A stretch of DNA of 64,000 bases from Dinghuibacter sp035492835 (GTDB lineage: Bacteria > Bacteroidota > Bacteroidia > Chitinophagales > Chitinophagaceae): contig NZ_DATJIY010000219.1 in assembly GCF_035492835.1 (NCBI RefSeq), positions 1 to 64,000 of the forward strand, read 5' to 3'. The notes beneath the pieces were generated by a model. It did not search any database and was not told where the DNA came from. It was given only the letters and a program-made list of their open reading frames with translations. Positions 26,578 to 33,947 of this stretch are shown here, one piece after another. The number at the start of each line of letters is the position of its first letter. The stretch's first letter is position 1. The translations under genes and the position numbers were made by a program.

Positions 26578-26604
26578 TTTTTATAAGCAACTGCATGTCA
26601 TACA

Positions 26605-26635
26605 AGCCGCCCTCACCGGGCGGCTTTCTTTTTTC
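26605..26635 (+). terminator. Intrinsic terminator after gldJ
   Basis: Stem agccgccc (26605-26612) with gggcggct (26618-26625), a 5-nt loop, and a T-rich tail ttctttttt. It lies 27 nt after the gldJ stop. Confidence 0.85.
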
Positions 26636-26638
26636 CGC

Positions 26639-26678
26639 GCGCTTTCCGGCGCTTTCCTGCGCTTTCCTGCGCCTTTCG
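26639..26678. repeat. 10-bp tandem repeat, four copies
   Basis: Four adjacent 10-mers: gcgctttccg, gcgctttcct, gcgctttcct, gcgcctttcg. The array opens the GC-rich noncoding stretch between gldJ and murF. Confidence 0.6.
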
Positions 26679-26683
26679 CGCCC

Positions 26684-26839
26684 GGCCGGTCCTCGGGGCT
26701 GGTTTGCGCCCGTGGGTGCTCCGCAAAACACGGGCGCAAAACACCCCTCGGGCCGGCCTGCCAGCCCTGGGGGCGGAGCGGTCGCAGCCGGCTTTTCTAC
26801 CGGCGGAGACCGGTCCGCCGCCAGGGCGGGCCCCCAGGC
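26684..26839. other. GC-rich structured intergenic element
   Basis: This noncoding stretch holds nested inverted repeats. One is tttgcgcccgtg (26703-26714) with cacgggcgcaaa (26729-26740), perfect over 12 bp. A longer one spans 26756-26839: gcctg with caggc at the ends, gccctgg with ccagggc, ggcgga with tccgcc, cggtc (26779-26783) with gaccg (26808-26812), and gccgg (26787-26791) with ccggc (26800-26804) at the tip. Reading frames across it have no protein-like content. It could be a palindromic mobile remnant or a structured RNA. No known family was recognised. Confidence 0.45.
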
Positions 26840-26890
26840 AACACTGACGCAAGCCGGGCCGCAACGAACCGGCGAACCACAACGGTGACG

Positions 26891-26898
26891 TATATTCG
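26891..26898 (+). promoter_or_regulatory. -7 element of the murF promoter (TATATTCG)
   Basis: One mismatch to TAnnTTTG, ending 4 nt before the ATG at 26903. It lies inside the longer reading that would start from GTG at 26885, which argues for the ATG start and a near-leaderless mRNA. Confidence 0.4.
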
Positions 26899-26902
26899 CC
26901 GT

Positions 26903-28183
26903 ATGACCATCGAAGAATTGTACGATATATATAAGGCGCACCCGGACGTCCAGACGGACACGCGGAAGCTGAAGGCGGGCGACCTGTTCTTCGCCTTGAA
27001 GGGCCCGAACTTCAATGCCAACAAACTGGCAAAAAGCGCCCTCGACCAAGGAGCGGCCTATGCGGTGGTGGATGAGATAAGCGAACCGAACAAGAAACTC
27101 ATCAAAGTCGACGACGTGTTACAAACGCTCCAGCAACTGGCCAGATACCATAGGCAGCAATTGGACATCCTCGTCCTGGCGATTACCGGCAGCAACGGCA
27201 AGACGACGACAAAGGAGCTGATCAGCGCCGTGCTGTCTACGACGTACAAGACCTACACCACGCAGGGGAACCTCAACAACCATATCGGCGTCCCCCTGAC
27301 GTTGCTGGGCATAAGGGAGGATGCGCAGATGGCGGTCATCGAGATGGGGGCCAATCATATCGGGGAAATCGCGGGGTATTGTACCTACGCGCTCCCGACA
27401 TACGGGCTCATTACCAATACGGGGAAAGCCCACCTCGAAGGTTTCGGGAGCCTGGAAGGGGTCCGGAAGGGGAAGGGGGAATTGTTCGATCATCTGCGAT
27501 CGACCGGGGGGACGGCATTTGTGATGTGGGACTACGACTATTTGCGGAACATGAGCGAGGGGATAGCCCACAGGGTTACCTACGGGACCCGGGGAGGGGA
27601 ATACATAACGGGAACGGTGGCGGATAACCGAGAATTCCTTGCGGTCAACATTACCCACGGCGCCCGGCTGCCTCTGCTGAAAACCCGGCTGGTCGGGGAT
27701 TACAACCTACCCAATGTGTTGGCCGCGGTCACCGTGGGCGCGTGGTTCAAGGTCAGCGATGACGATATTCGCCAGGCTATTGAGGCTTATACACCCACGA
27801 ACAGTCGCTCGCAGATGATCGAGCGGGGTACCAACCACATCATCCTCGACGCCTACAACGCCAACCCATCCAGCATGTCGGCCGCTATCGAGAACTTCGC
27901 CCGCATGGATGCCCCCGATAAGGTTCTCATGCTCGGCGGCATGAGAGAGCTCGGACCCGAAAGCGTGTCGGAACATCAATCCCTTGTCGACCTGATCAGC
28001 CGCTACCCTTGGAAGGCTGTAGCTCTTGTTGGCGGCGACTTTGCGCACGTTACTCACGCTTACACCTATCTTCCGGATACGACGCAGGCACGCGATTGGT
28101 TAAAGCAACAGGCTCTGGATCACGCCACCATATTGATCAAGGGCTCGAGAGGCATAGCCATGGAAAATGTCTTGGAATCCTAA
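26903..28183 (+). CDS. murF: UDP-MurNAc-tripeptide--D-alanyl-D-alanine ligase
   Basis: The 426-residue Mur ligase adds D-Ala-D-Ala to the UDP-MurNAc-tripeptide in the cytoplasm. The three domains are visible: the N-terminal substrate domain (TRKLKAGDLFFALKGPNFN), the ATPase domain with AITGSNGKTTTKEL (~94) and IEMGANHIGEI, and the C-terminal domain with ILDAYNANPSSM and VLMLGGMRELG. All key motifs are intact, so this is the housekeeping MurF. A second, diverged MurF domain is fused to alanine racemase at 33944. The start at 26903 is chosen on promoter position. Confidence 0.95.
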   Translation: MTIEELYDIYKAHPDVQTDTRKLKAGDLFFALKGPNFNANKLAKSALDQGAAYAVVDEISEPNKKLIKVDDVLQTLQQLARYHRQQLDILVLAITGSNGKTTTKELISAVLSTTYKTYTTQGNLNNHIGVPLTLLGIREDAQMAVIEMGANHIGEIAGYCTYALPTYGLITNTGKAHLEGFGSLEGVRKGKGELFDHLRSTGGTAFVMWDYDYLRNMSEGIAHRVTYGTRGGEYITGTVADNREFLAVNITHGARLPLLKTRLVGDYNLPNVLAAVTVGAWFKVSDDDIRQAIEAYTPTNSRSQMIERGTNHIILDAYNANPSSMSAAIENFARMDAPDKVLMLGGMRELGPESVSEHQSLVDLISRYPWKAVALVGGDFAHVTHAYTYLPDTTQARDWLKQQALDHATILIKGSRGIAMENVLES

Positions 28184-28497
28184 TTGGAAAGTCGTTAATC
28201 CCTTTACGACCCGTTAACAAATGATTCCTCACGGCTCTTGGTACAATAGTAAAAATACCTGTATCTTCATTTTTCTTTTAGAACCCGCTACTACAAGCCG
28301 CTGGGGGATCGAGCATTTTCCTATCCTGCTGAAAAGATCCAGACGCCAATACCGTTCCTTTTTTAACCATGTAAAACATTTAGTTAATTATCCTGACTAA
28401 CGATGGGTTGGGACAAATTAATGAACTGTTATTATTAATTCAGTAGCTATGCTTAAAGGCTCAATCAATAATTATTCACTTTCGAATCCTACTTCTT
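28184..28497. other. AT-rich intergenic region before the MarR gene
   Basis: These 314 bp are clearly richer in A+T than the surrounding coding sequence. There is a 7-bp inverted repeat aattaat (28416-28422) with attaatt (28434-28440), which could be an operator for the MarR protein encoded just downstream. A 59-codon open frame (28221-28400) exists but has codon use unlike its neighbours. No terminator for murF or full consensus promoter was identified. Confidence 0.4.
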
Positions 28498-29106
28498 ATG
28501 TCTTCAGCTTTTGATCCCGTTCACCAGAATGCTAATGTGAACAGCAAAATCATCGTGTCCCTGGAAAAGGTCTCTGAAGTTTTCAGGGTAATGCTTTGGG
28601 ACTCCGGCAAAGAATACGGTCTTAGCCCCATTCAGATACAGCTGCTGTTGTTCGTCCGTTATCACCAGGAAGAAGACCTCCGGAAGGTAGCTTACATGGC
28701 CCGGGAGTTCAACATGACGAAAGCCACGATCAGCGATTCGCTGAAAACATTGGAGCAGAAAGGACTCGTTCGCAAAAAAACGGACGTGGAGGACGCGCGC
28801 AGCGTCACCGTTTCCCTTACGGCAAAGGGTGAAAAGATTGCCTCTCACGTCGCCAACTTCACCGGCGCGCTGGACTCCGCCCTTGGCCATCTTTCCCCGA
28901 AAGACAGGGAGACGCTGCTGGTGACCCTGATGCGCCTGTCTCGTCAGCTCCTTGAAGAGGAAGTGCTGGCCGTGGAGAGGATGTGTTTTCACTGCCGCAA
29001 CTACAAAGGCAACATGAACAATACGCACTATTGCGAGGCATTCAAGAAAAAGTTGACCGTAAAGACCCTGCGCGTCGATTGCCCCGCCCACGCCGACCTC
29101 GACTAA
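28498..29106 (+). CDS. MarR family regulator with C-terminal four-cysteine tail
   Basis: This 202-residue winged-helix protein is longer than a typical MarR (~145). The MarR core (~20-150) includes LSPIQIQLLLFVRYH, a recognition helix in REFNMTKATISDSLKTLEQK and the wing VRKKTDVEDARSVTVSLTAK. The added tail carries CFHC, then HYC, then DCPAH, a C-x2-C-x11-C-x15-C arrangement suited to zinc or an iron-sulfur cluster. It lies 67 nt upstream of a cysteine desulfurase on the same strand, so a link to sulfur or Fe-S status is tempting but unproven. Confidence 0.9.
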   Translation: MSSAFDPVHQNANVNSKIIVSLEKVSEVFRVMLWDSGKEYGLSPIQIQLLLFVRYHQEEDLRKVAYMAREFNMTKATISDSLKTLEQKGLVRKKTDVEDARSVTVSLTAKGEKIASHVANFTGALDSALGHLSPKDRETLLVTLMRLSRQLLEEEVLAVERMCFHCRNYKGNMNNTHYCEAFKKKLTVKTLRVDCPAHADLD

Positions 29107-29173
29107 CAAGACCGCGCAAAATAGCAATCGGAGCCCCGGGTATATGCCTTACCTTCGCGTAAGGACATTACCT

Positions 29174-30346
29174 ATGCTCCGATTGCCCGTTTATTTGGAC
29201 TACAACGCCACCACGCCATGCGATCCTCGCGTAGTGGAAGCCATGCTCCCTTTTTTCACGGAAGTATATGGAAACGCCGCGAGCCGTTCCCATGCCTTTG
29301 GGTGGGCGGCGGAAGAAGCCGTTGAGCTGGCTCGGGAACAAGTAGCCTCCCTCATCGGCGCGGAGCCCAAAGAAATCGTATTTACATCCGGCGCGACCGA
29401 AGCCGGCAACCTCGCCCTGAAGGGCATTTTTGACCGGTATACCGCCAAGGGCAATCACATCATCACGTGTCAGACAGAGCACAAAGCCGTCCTCGATACC
29501 TGTAAGCACATTGAAAAAATGGGAGGAGAGGTCACCTGGCTCCCGGTCGGTTCCGATGGCCGCGTCGACCCGGTCGCAGTGGAGGCCGCCATCCGCCCAA
29601 ACACCATCCTCATCGCGCTCATGTACGCCAACAACGAGACCGGCGTACTGCATCCCATCCGCGACGTCGGCGCCATCGCAAAAAAACACGGCGTCCTCTT
29701 TTTTTGTGACGCCACGCAAGCCGTCGGCAAGATACCCGTCGACGTCCAGGCCGACGGCATCGACCTGCTGGCCTGCAGCGCCCATAAGCTGTATGGACCA
29801 AAGGGGGCCGGCGCCCTTTATATCCGCCGCAAAAACCCCCGCGTTTCCCTCACGCCCCAAATGGACGGCGGCGGTCATGAACGCAACATGCGCAGCGGCA
29901 CATTGAACGTCCCCGGTATCGTGGGCTTTGGCAAAGCCGCGGACATCTGCCGGACATCACTCGACACCGAAGCCCCCCGACTTATCGCCCTCCGCGACCG
30001 ACTCGAAACCGCCCTTCTTTCCCTCGGCGAAACCCACCTCAACGGCGACCCCGCCCATCGCCTCCCGCACGTCACCAACATTTCTTTCCGATACATTGAG
30101 AGCCAGTCGCTGATGCTCTCCGTTTCCAAGGAAATAGCCCTTTCCTCCGGCTCCGCCTGCACATCTGCCAGCATCGAGCCCTCCTATGTCCTAAAGGCCA
30201 TGGGCCTCCCCGACAACCTCGCCCACGCCTCCCTCCGCCTCAGCCTCGGTCGCTTCACCACCCCCGAAGAAATCGATTACACGATCACCCACCTCTCTCA
30301 GGCCGTCACCCGTCTCCGCGCCGGGCAGCAAGCCCACCGCCAATAA
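29174..30346 (+). CDS. Cysteine desulfurase (NifS/IscS class)
   Basis: This 390-residue PLP enzyme takes sulfur from cysteine for Fe-S clusters or tRNA thiolation, leaving alanine. Motifs are VYLDYNATTPCDPRV, TSGATEAGNLALKG, TEHKAVLDTC, the PLP lysine in CSAHKLYGPKG, and the catalytic cysteine in SSGSACTSASIEPS. The start at 29174 gives the normal family N-terminus; an in-frame ATG at 29144 overlaps the likely -7 element TACCTTCG (29150-29157). A terminator follows the stop. No iscU, sufB or other assembly gene is adjacent. Confidence 0.95.
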   Translation: MLRLPVYLDYNATTPCDPRVVEAMLPFFTEVYGNAASRSHAFGWAAEEAVELAREQVASLIGAEPKEIVFTSGATEAGNLALKGIFDRYTAKGNHIITCQTEHKAVLDTCKHIEKMGGEVTWLPVGSDGRVDPVAVEAAIRPNTILIALMYANNETGVLHPIRDVGAIAKKHGVLFFCDATQAVGKIPVDVQADGIDLLACSAHKLYGPKGAGALYIRRKNPRVSLTPQMDGGGHERNMRSGTLNVPGIVGFGKAADICRTSLDTEAPRLIALRDRLETALLSLGETHLNGDPAHRLPHVTNISFRYIESQSLMLSVSKEIALSSGSACTSASIEPSYVLKAMGLPDNLAHASLRLSLGRFTTPEEIDYTITHLSQAVTRLRAGQQAHRQ

Positions 30347-30350
30347 AAAA

Positions 30351-30378
30351 GCCCTCCGATAATCGGAAGGCCTTCTTT
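30351..30378 (+). terminator. Intrinsic terminator after the cysteine desulfurase
   Basis: Imperfect stem gccctccg with cggaaggc (one mismatch) and loop ataat, followed by a pyrimidine tail cttcttt. It begins 5 nt after the stop codon. Confidence 0.65.
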
Positions 30379-30566
30379 CATCAACACCTAGTTTTGGGAA
30401 GCCTTGGCTAAACCTCCCTGCCAGGCCTAAAACCCGGCAGGCCGGCGCTCCAACCCGCCCAAACCCTTAAAAAAACGCCTTATGCGTCCTTTTGTTGCCC
30501 TAAATATCGCATAATCCCCCGCATTTCCCCCAGAAATAGCACTTTTTTTCCCGGCGGGTAGGACCC

Positions 30567-30592
30567 AAAAAAAATCCCCCATACGGGGGATT
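30567..30592 (-). terminator. Leftward terminator-like hairpin
   Basis: aatccccc (30573-30580) pairs with gggggatt (30585-30592) around loop atac. The A run at 30567-30574 gives a U tail only in the minus-strand transcript. No minus-strand gene that would need it was found. Confidence 0.5.
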
Positions 30593-30682
30593 CTCTGCAG
30601 TTGGTTTCGGAAAAATCAAAATAACAATATAAGCAACAAAAGTAAACGTGATGTAGTATAAGTTAAAAGACAGGCACTTTTG

Positions 30683-30705
30683 AAAAATTGCTGCACGGGC
30701 AGCAA
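30683..30705 (-). terminator. Second leftward terminator-like hairpin
   Basis: ttgctgc (30688-30694) pairs with gcagcaa (30699-30705) around loop acgg. The minus strand continues tttttc, so the U tail again points left, away from gldF. Confidence 0.35.
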
Positions 30706-30775
30706 AAAAAATAAAAAAAAGTTAACCGGTAAAAAAAAACCGGCCGATTTGGCGGTCTCCGTTATTTTTGTCTAT

Positions 30776-31501
30776 ATGTGGTCGGTTTGTAAGAAAGACC
30801 TGCGCCAGTTTTTCAGCGGGCTGACAGGCTATGTTGCCATTATAGTCTTCCTGCTCCTCAACGGACTGATGCTGTTTGTATTCCGAGACTCGAACATTCT
30901 GGACTACGGATACGCCTCCCTGGACAACTACTTTTCCCTGGCTCCCTGGGTGCTCCTTTTGCTGATTCCGGCCATCACCATGCGGCTTTTTGCCGACGAG
31001 TGGCGGTCGGGCACCATCGAGATCCTAAAGACCCGCCCCCTGAGCGGGGTACAGATCGTGACCGGCAAATACGTGTCCGCCCTGGCGGTCGTGATCCTTG
31101 CCCTGGTGCCGACCCTCACGTATATTATCACGATCAAGGCGCTGGAAGCCGGGAATGCCTCCCTGGACACGGGCGGGATCACCGGTTCTTATATCGGCCT
31201 CGGACTGCTTTGCGCCGCGTTTACGGCCGTCGGAACCTGGTGCAGCAGTTTTACCACAAACGCCATCGTAGCCTTTCTGAGCAGCGCTTTTGGCTGTTTT
31301 ATCCTCTATAGCGGGTTCAACTCGCTCAGCAAGCTACCCGGATTTTCCGGCGGCGCCGACTACTACCTCCAGATGCTGGGCATCGACTTTCACTACCAAA
31401 GCATTTCCAAGGGCGTCCTGGACAGTCGGGACGTGTTATATTTTGCCAGTCTGATCGTGTTTTTCCTTTTCCTGACCCAACGCCGATTGTTGAAAAAATG
31501 A
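30776..31501 (+). CDS. gldF: Gliding motility ABC transporter permease GldF
   Basis: The 241-residue protein has six hydrophobic helices and the ABC-2 permease pattern, with MWSVCKKDLRQFFSGLTGYV at the N-terminus and LFADEWRSGTIEILKTRPLS in the first cytoplasmic loop. GldF, GldG and the ATPase GldA form a transporter needed for gliding in Flavobacterium johnsoniae; no gldA is in this window. The ATG at 30776 gives the expected length. TATTTTTG (30763-30770) ends 5 nt before it and would give an almost leaderless mRNA. The stop overlaps the gldG start (ATGA). Confidence 0.92.
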   Translation: MWSVCKKDLRQFFSGLTGYVAIIVFLLLNGLMLFVFRDSNILDYGYASLDNYFSLAPWVLLLLIPAITMRLFADEWRSGTIEILKTRPLSGVQIVTGKYVSALAVVILALVPTLTYIITIKALEAGNASLDTGGITGSYIGLGLLCAAFTAVGTWCSSFTTNAIVAFLSSAFGCFILYSGFNSLSKLPGFSGGADYYLQMLGIDFHYQSISKGVLDSRDVLYFASLIVFFLFLTQRRLLKK

Positions 31502-33192
31502 ACACCCGAAAAACGAGCACCCGTTATAACTGGTTGATTCTCCTGGCCGGGCTGGTCGTCCTTAATATATTGGGGTCCAAGCTCCACTTCCGGGTCGACC
31601 TGACGCAGGAGAAGCGTTTTTCCTTGTCCGGGCCAACCCGCCGCATATTAAAAAACCTGGATACCCCCGTCTTTGTGGAAGTTTACCTGAAAGGGGAATT
31701 CCCCGCCGTTTTCCACAACCTGCAAAACGCCACGAGCGACCTTCTAAGGGAAATGCAGGACGAGGCGGACGGCAAACTATCCTTTCGCTTTATAAAGCCC
31801 GGCGAGGGCCTCCCGGATTCCCTCCAGGCAAAGGTATACGACAGCCTGGCGTCCATGGGTCTCAAACCCTATACCCTTACCGTCAGCGCAAAGCCGGGTG
31901 AAGAATCCAGCCAGCGGACCATTTTTCCCGCGGCCGTGGTTCACTACGGGGAACAGGCGATGCCCGTGGACCTGTCCAGCGACAAGGGGGAGGACGCGGA
32001 GAGTAAGATCAACAATGCCGAGTCCTTGCTGGAGTTCAAATTCGCGAGCGCCATCCATATGATGTCCCGCAAACGCGTACCCCACGTCGCCTACCTGCTG
32101 GGCAACGGCGAACCCATGGACCTGACGAGCTACGACGCGATCACGACGCTCGCCCGCAACTATATCGTAGATACCCTCACCCTCTACCGGGTCCCGTACA
32201 TACCGGATTCCTATAGCGCCCTGGTCATCGCCAAACCGCTACAGGCCTTTACCGAACCGGACAAACTGAAGATCGACCAATTCGTCATGCACGGGGGTAG
32301 CGTGATCTGGTTTATCGACAACCTGTATGCGGAGCTGGACAGCCTCCGCCAGGTAAACCAGTTCGTCGCCTTCGACCGGGGTCTCAACCTCGGCGACCAG
32401 CTTTTCCACTACGGTGTGCGGATCAACGTCGACCTGGTGCAGGACATGCACTGCGACCAGATGCCGCTAGCGGTCGGAACGGTTGGCGGTAAACCGCAGA
32501 TGCAGCTCGTTCCCTGGCCCTATTTCCCGCTCTTGGAACCCACCGACAACCACCCGATCTCCAGGAACCTCGATCCGGTTTTGGGGCAGTTCGTCAACTC
32601 TATCGACACCGTCAAGGCCGCGGGTATACAGAAAACGATCCTGCTGACCAGCTCGGACTATGCCCGGATACTGTCCACGCCGGCAATCGTCAGCTGGGAC
32701 AACGTCAAGGTCACCGATCCCGCCCAGTATACCCGGAAATATATTACCGCAGGCGTCCTCCTGGAAGGACGTTTCCATTCTTTCTACGAAAACCGGCTCC
32801 CTTCAGCCTTCCGCGACGCCCTGCAGGCTGCTGGACAACCCTTCGTCCCGGAGGGCGTAGGTCCCGCCAAAATGATCGTCGTCTCCGACGGGGATATCAT
32901 CCTGAACGCGGTAAGTCAGCAGAACGGCCCGCTGCCGATGGGCACCAACCCGTATACACAGGACGAGTACGCCAACAAGGATTTCTTCCTGAACTGCATG
33001 CAGTACCTCACCGATTCCTCCGGCGTGCTCGAAACCAGGGACAAACAACTCGTCTTGCGCAACCTCGACCGGCAAAAGGTGGATGAGGAACGCGTACAGT
33101 GGCAGGTCATCAATATCGTCGTTCCCCTGCTGATCGTACTTTTGGCGGGGGTTGTCTATCAACAGGTCCGCAAACAAATATACCAGCGATGA
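31498..33192 (+). CDS. gldG: Gliding motility-associated ABC transporter substrate-binding protein GldG
   Basis: The 564-residue protein has a transmembrane helix near each end (~12-30 and ~540-560) and a large extracytoplasmic region between. RVDLTQEKRFSLSGPTRRIL and VFVEVYLKGEFPA at the N-terminal side and AYLLGNGEPMDLTSYD in the centre are typical of GldG/IftG-like auxiliary ABC components. It overlaps gldF and terC by 4 nt at its two ends, so the whole chain is translationally coupled. Confidence 0.93.
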   Translation: MNTRKTSTRYNWLILLAGLVVLNILGSKLHFRVDLTQEKRFSLSGPTRRILKNLDTPVFVEVYLKGEFPAVFHNLQNATSDLLREMQDEADGKLSFRFIKPGEGLPDSLQAKVYDSLASMGLKPYTLTVSAKPGEESSQRTIFPAAVVHYGEQAMPVDLSSDKGEDAESKINNAESLLEFKFASAIHMMSRKRVPHVAYLLGNGEPMDLTSYDAITTLARNYIVDTLTLYRVPYIPDSYSALVIAKPLQAFTEPDKLKIDQFVMHGGSVIWFIDNLYAELDSLRQVNQFVAFDRGLNLGDQLFHYGVRINVDLVQDMHCDQMPLAVGTVGGKPQMQLVPWPYFPLLEPTDNHPISRNLDPVLGQFVNSIDTVKAAGIQKTILLTSSDYARILSTPAIVSWDNVKVTDPAQYTRKYITAGVLLEGRFHSFYENRLPSAFRDALQAAGQPFVPEGVGPAKMIVVSDGDIILNAVSQQNGPLPMGTNPYTQDEYANKDFFLNCMQYLTDSSGVLETRDKQLVLRNLDRQKVDEERVQWQVINIVVPLLIVLLAGVVYQQVRKQIYQR

Positions 33193-33947
33193 GTATCCGC
33201 CGCGCCCTGCTGCTGACCCTGTTGTGGGTCTTGCTGGCGCTGGCTTTTGGCGTCTATGTCTGGAGCAGGCTTGGCAGCGTGGCCGCCCTGCAGTACGCCA
33301 CCGCCTACCTCACCGAATGGTCGCTGAGCATCGACAATATATTTGTCTTCGTCCTCCTCTTCCGCTTTTTCCAGGTCTCCGAAAAGGACACGCCCCGCGC
33401 CCTTACCGCGGGCATCATCCTGGCGATCGTTTTCCGGATCGGTTTCATCGCCGGCGGACTTGCCCTGATACAGAAGGCCCATTGGGTACTCTATATCTTC
33501 GGCGCCTTTTTAGTCTACACCGGCGTGAAGATGTTCACGACAAAAGGGCATGAACAAAACACCGGCGACGGCAAAATCAACAGGGTACTGAAAAAGCTCA
33601 TCAAGAACCCCTTCGCCCTCATCGTTGTAACCCTGGCCCTCACCGACGTCGTATTCGCCCTCGACTCCATCCCCGCCATCCTGGCCATATCGACCATCCC
33701 GCTGGTTGCCTATGGTTCCAATATCTTTGCGGTGATGGGACTTCGTTCGCTTTTCTTCCTGCTGAAAGGCGCGGTCGACCGCTTCCGCTACCTGCAACAG
33801 GGCGTCGCCGCCGTCCTGGTATTCATCGGGGCCAAGATGCTCGCCGGCATGATCCCCCTGCACCTGCCCGAATGGGCGTCCCTGTTGGTGATCGGGGCCT
33901 GTCTTGGCGGGTCGATCCTTTTGTCCATCAAAAAGCGCCCGACATGA
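33189..33947 (+). CDS. TerC family integral membrane protein
   Basis: This 252-residue protein has about seven transmembrane helices and TerC family motifs: EWSLSIDNIFVFVLLF, VFRIGFIAGGLALI, VTLALTDVVFALDSIPAILA and NIFAVMGLRSLFFLL. The acidic residues within the helices are conserved in Alx/TerC proteins, some of which export manganese or aid metal loading of secreted proteins. It is embedded between gldG and the murF-alr fusion with 4-nt overlaps on both sides. Metal handling for exported proteins is an inference. Confidence 0.92.
   Translation: MSIRRALLLTLLWVLLALAFGVYVWSRLGSVAALQYATAYLTEWSLSIDNIFVFVLLFRFFQVSEKDTPRALTAGIILAIVFRIGFIAGGLALIQKAHWVLYIFGAFLVYTGVKMFTTKGHEQNTGDGKINRVLKKLIKNPFALIVVTLALTDVVFALDSIPAILAISTIPLVAYGSNIFAVMGLRSLFFLLKGAVDRFRYLQQGVAAVLVFIGAKMLAGMIPLHLPEWASLLVIGACLGGSILLSIKKRPT

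Larger units (their letters stand above)
30379..30775. other. Noncoding A-rich gap before gldF
   Basis: Nearly 400 bp without a credible gene. The left half is GC-mixed and the right half is very A-rich (runs of 7-9 A at 30704-30720 and 30731-30739). Two hairpins that would terminate leftward transcription lie here (listed separately), although no minus-strand gene is present. The reading that extends gldF to 30680 is lysine-rich, lies in this A-rich DNA, and is considered noncoding. Confidence 0.5.

Noticed and set aside
26639..26678. Short repeats considered as a CRISPR remnant
   Set aside because: Units are 10 bp with no spacers and no cas gene is nearby.
26595..26888. Open frames on both strands in the GC-rich gap between gldJ and murF
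   Set aside because: Composition is Pro/Gly/Arg/Ala-rich, both strands are open, and the DNA is full of palindromes, so it is noncoding.
30680..30775. N-terminal extension of gldF from 30680
   Set aside because: The added 32 residues are mostly Lys encoded by A runs, and the -7 element at 30763-30770 lies inside it. The ATG at 30776 gives the normal family length.
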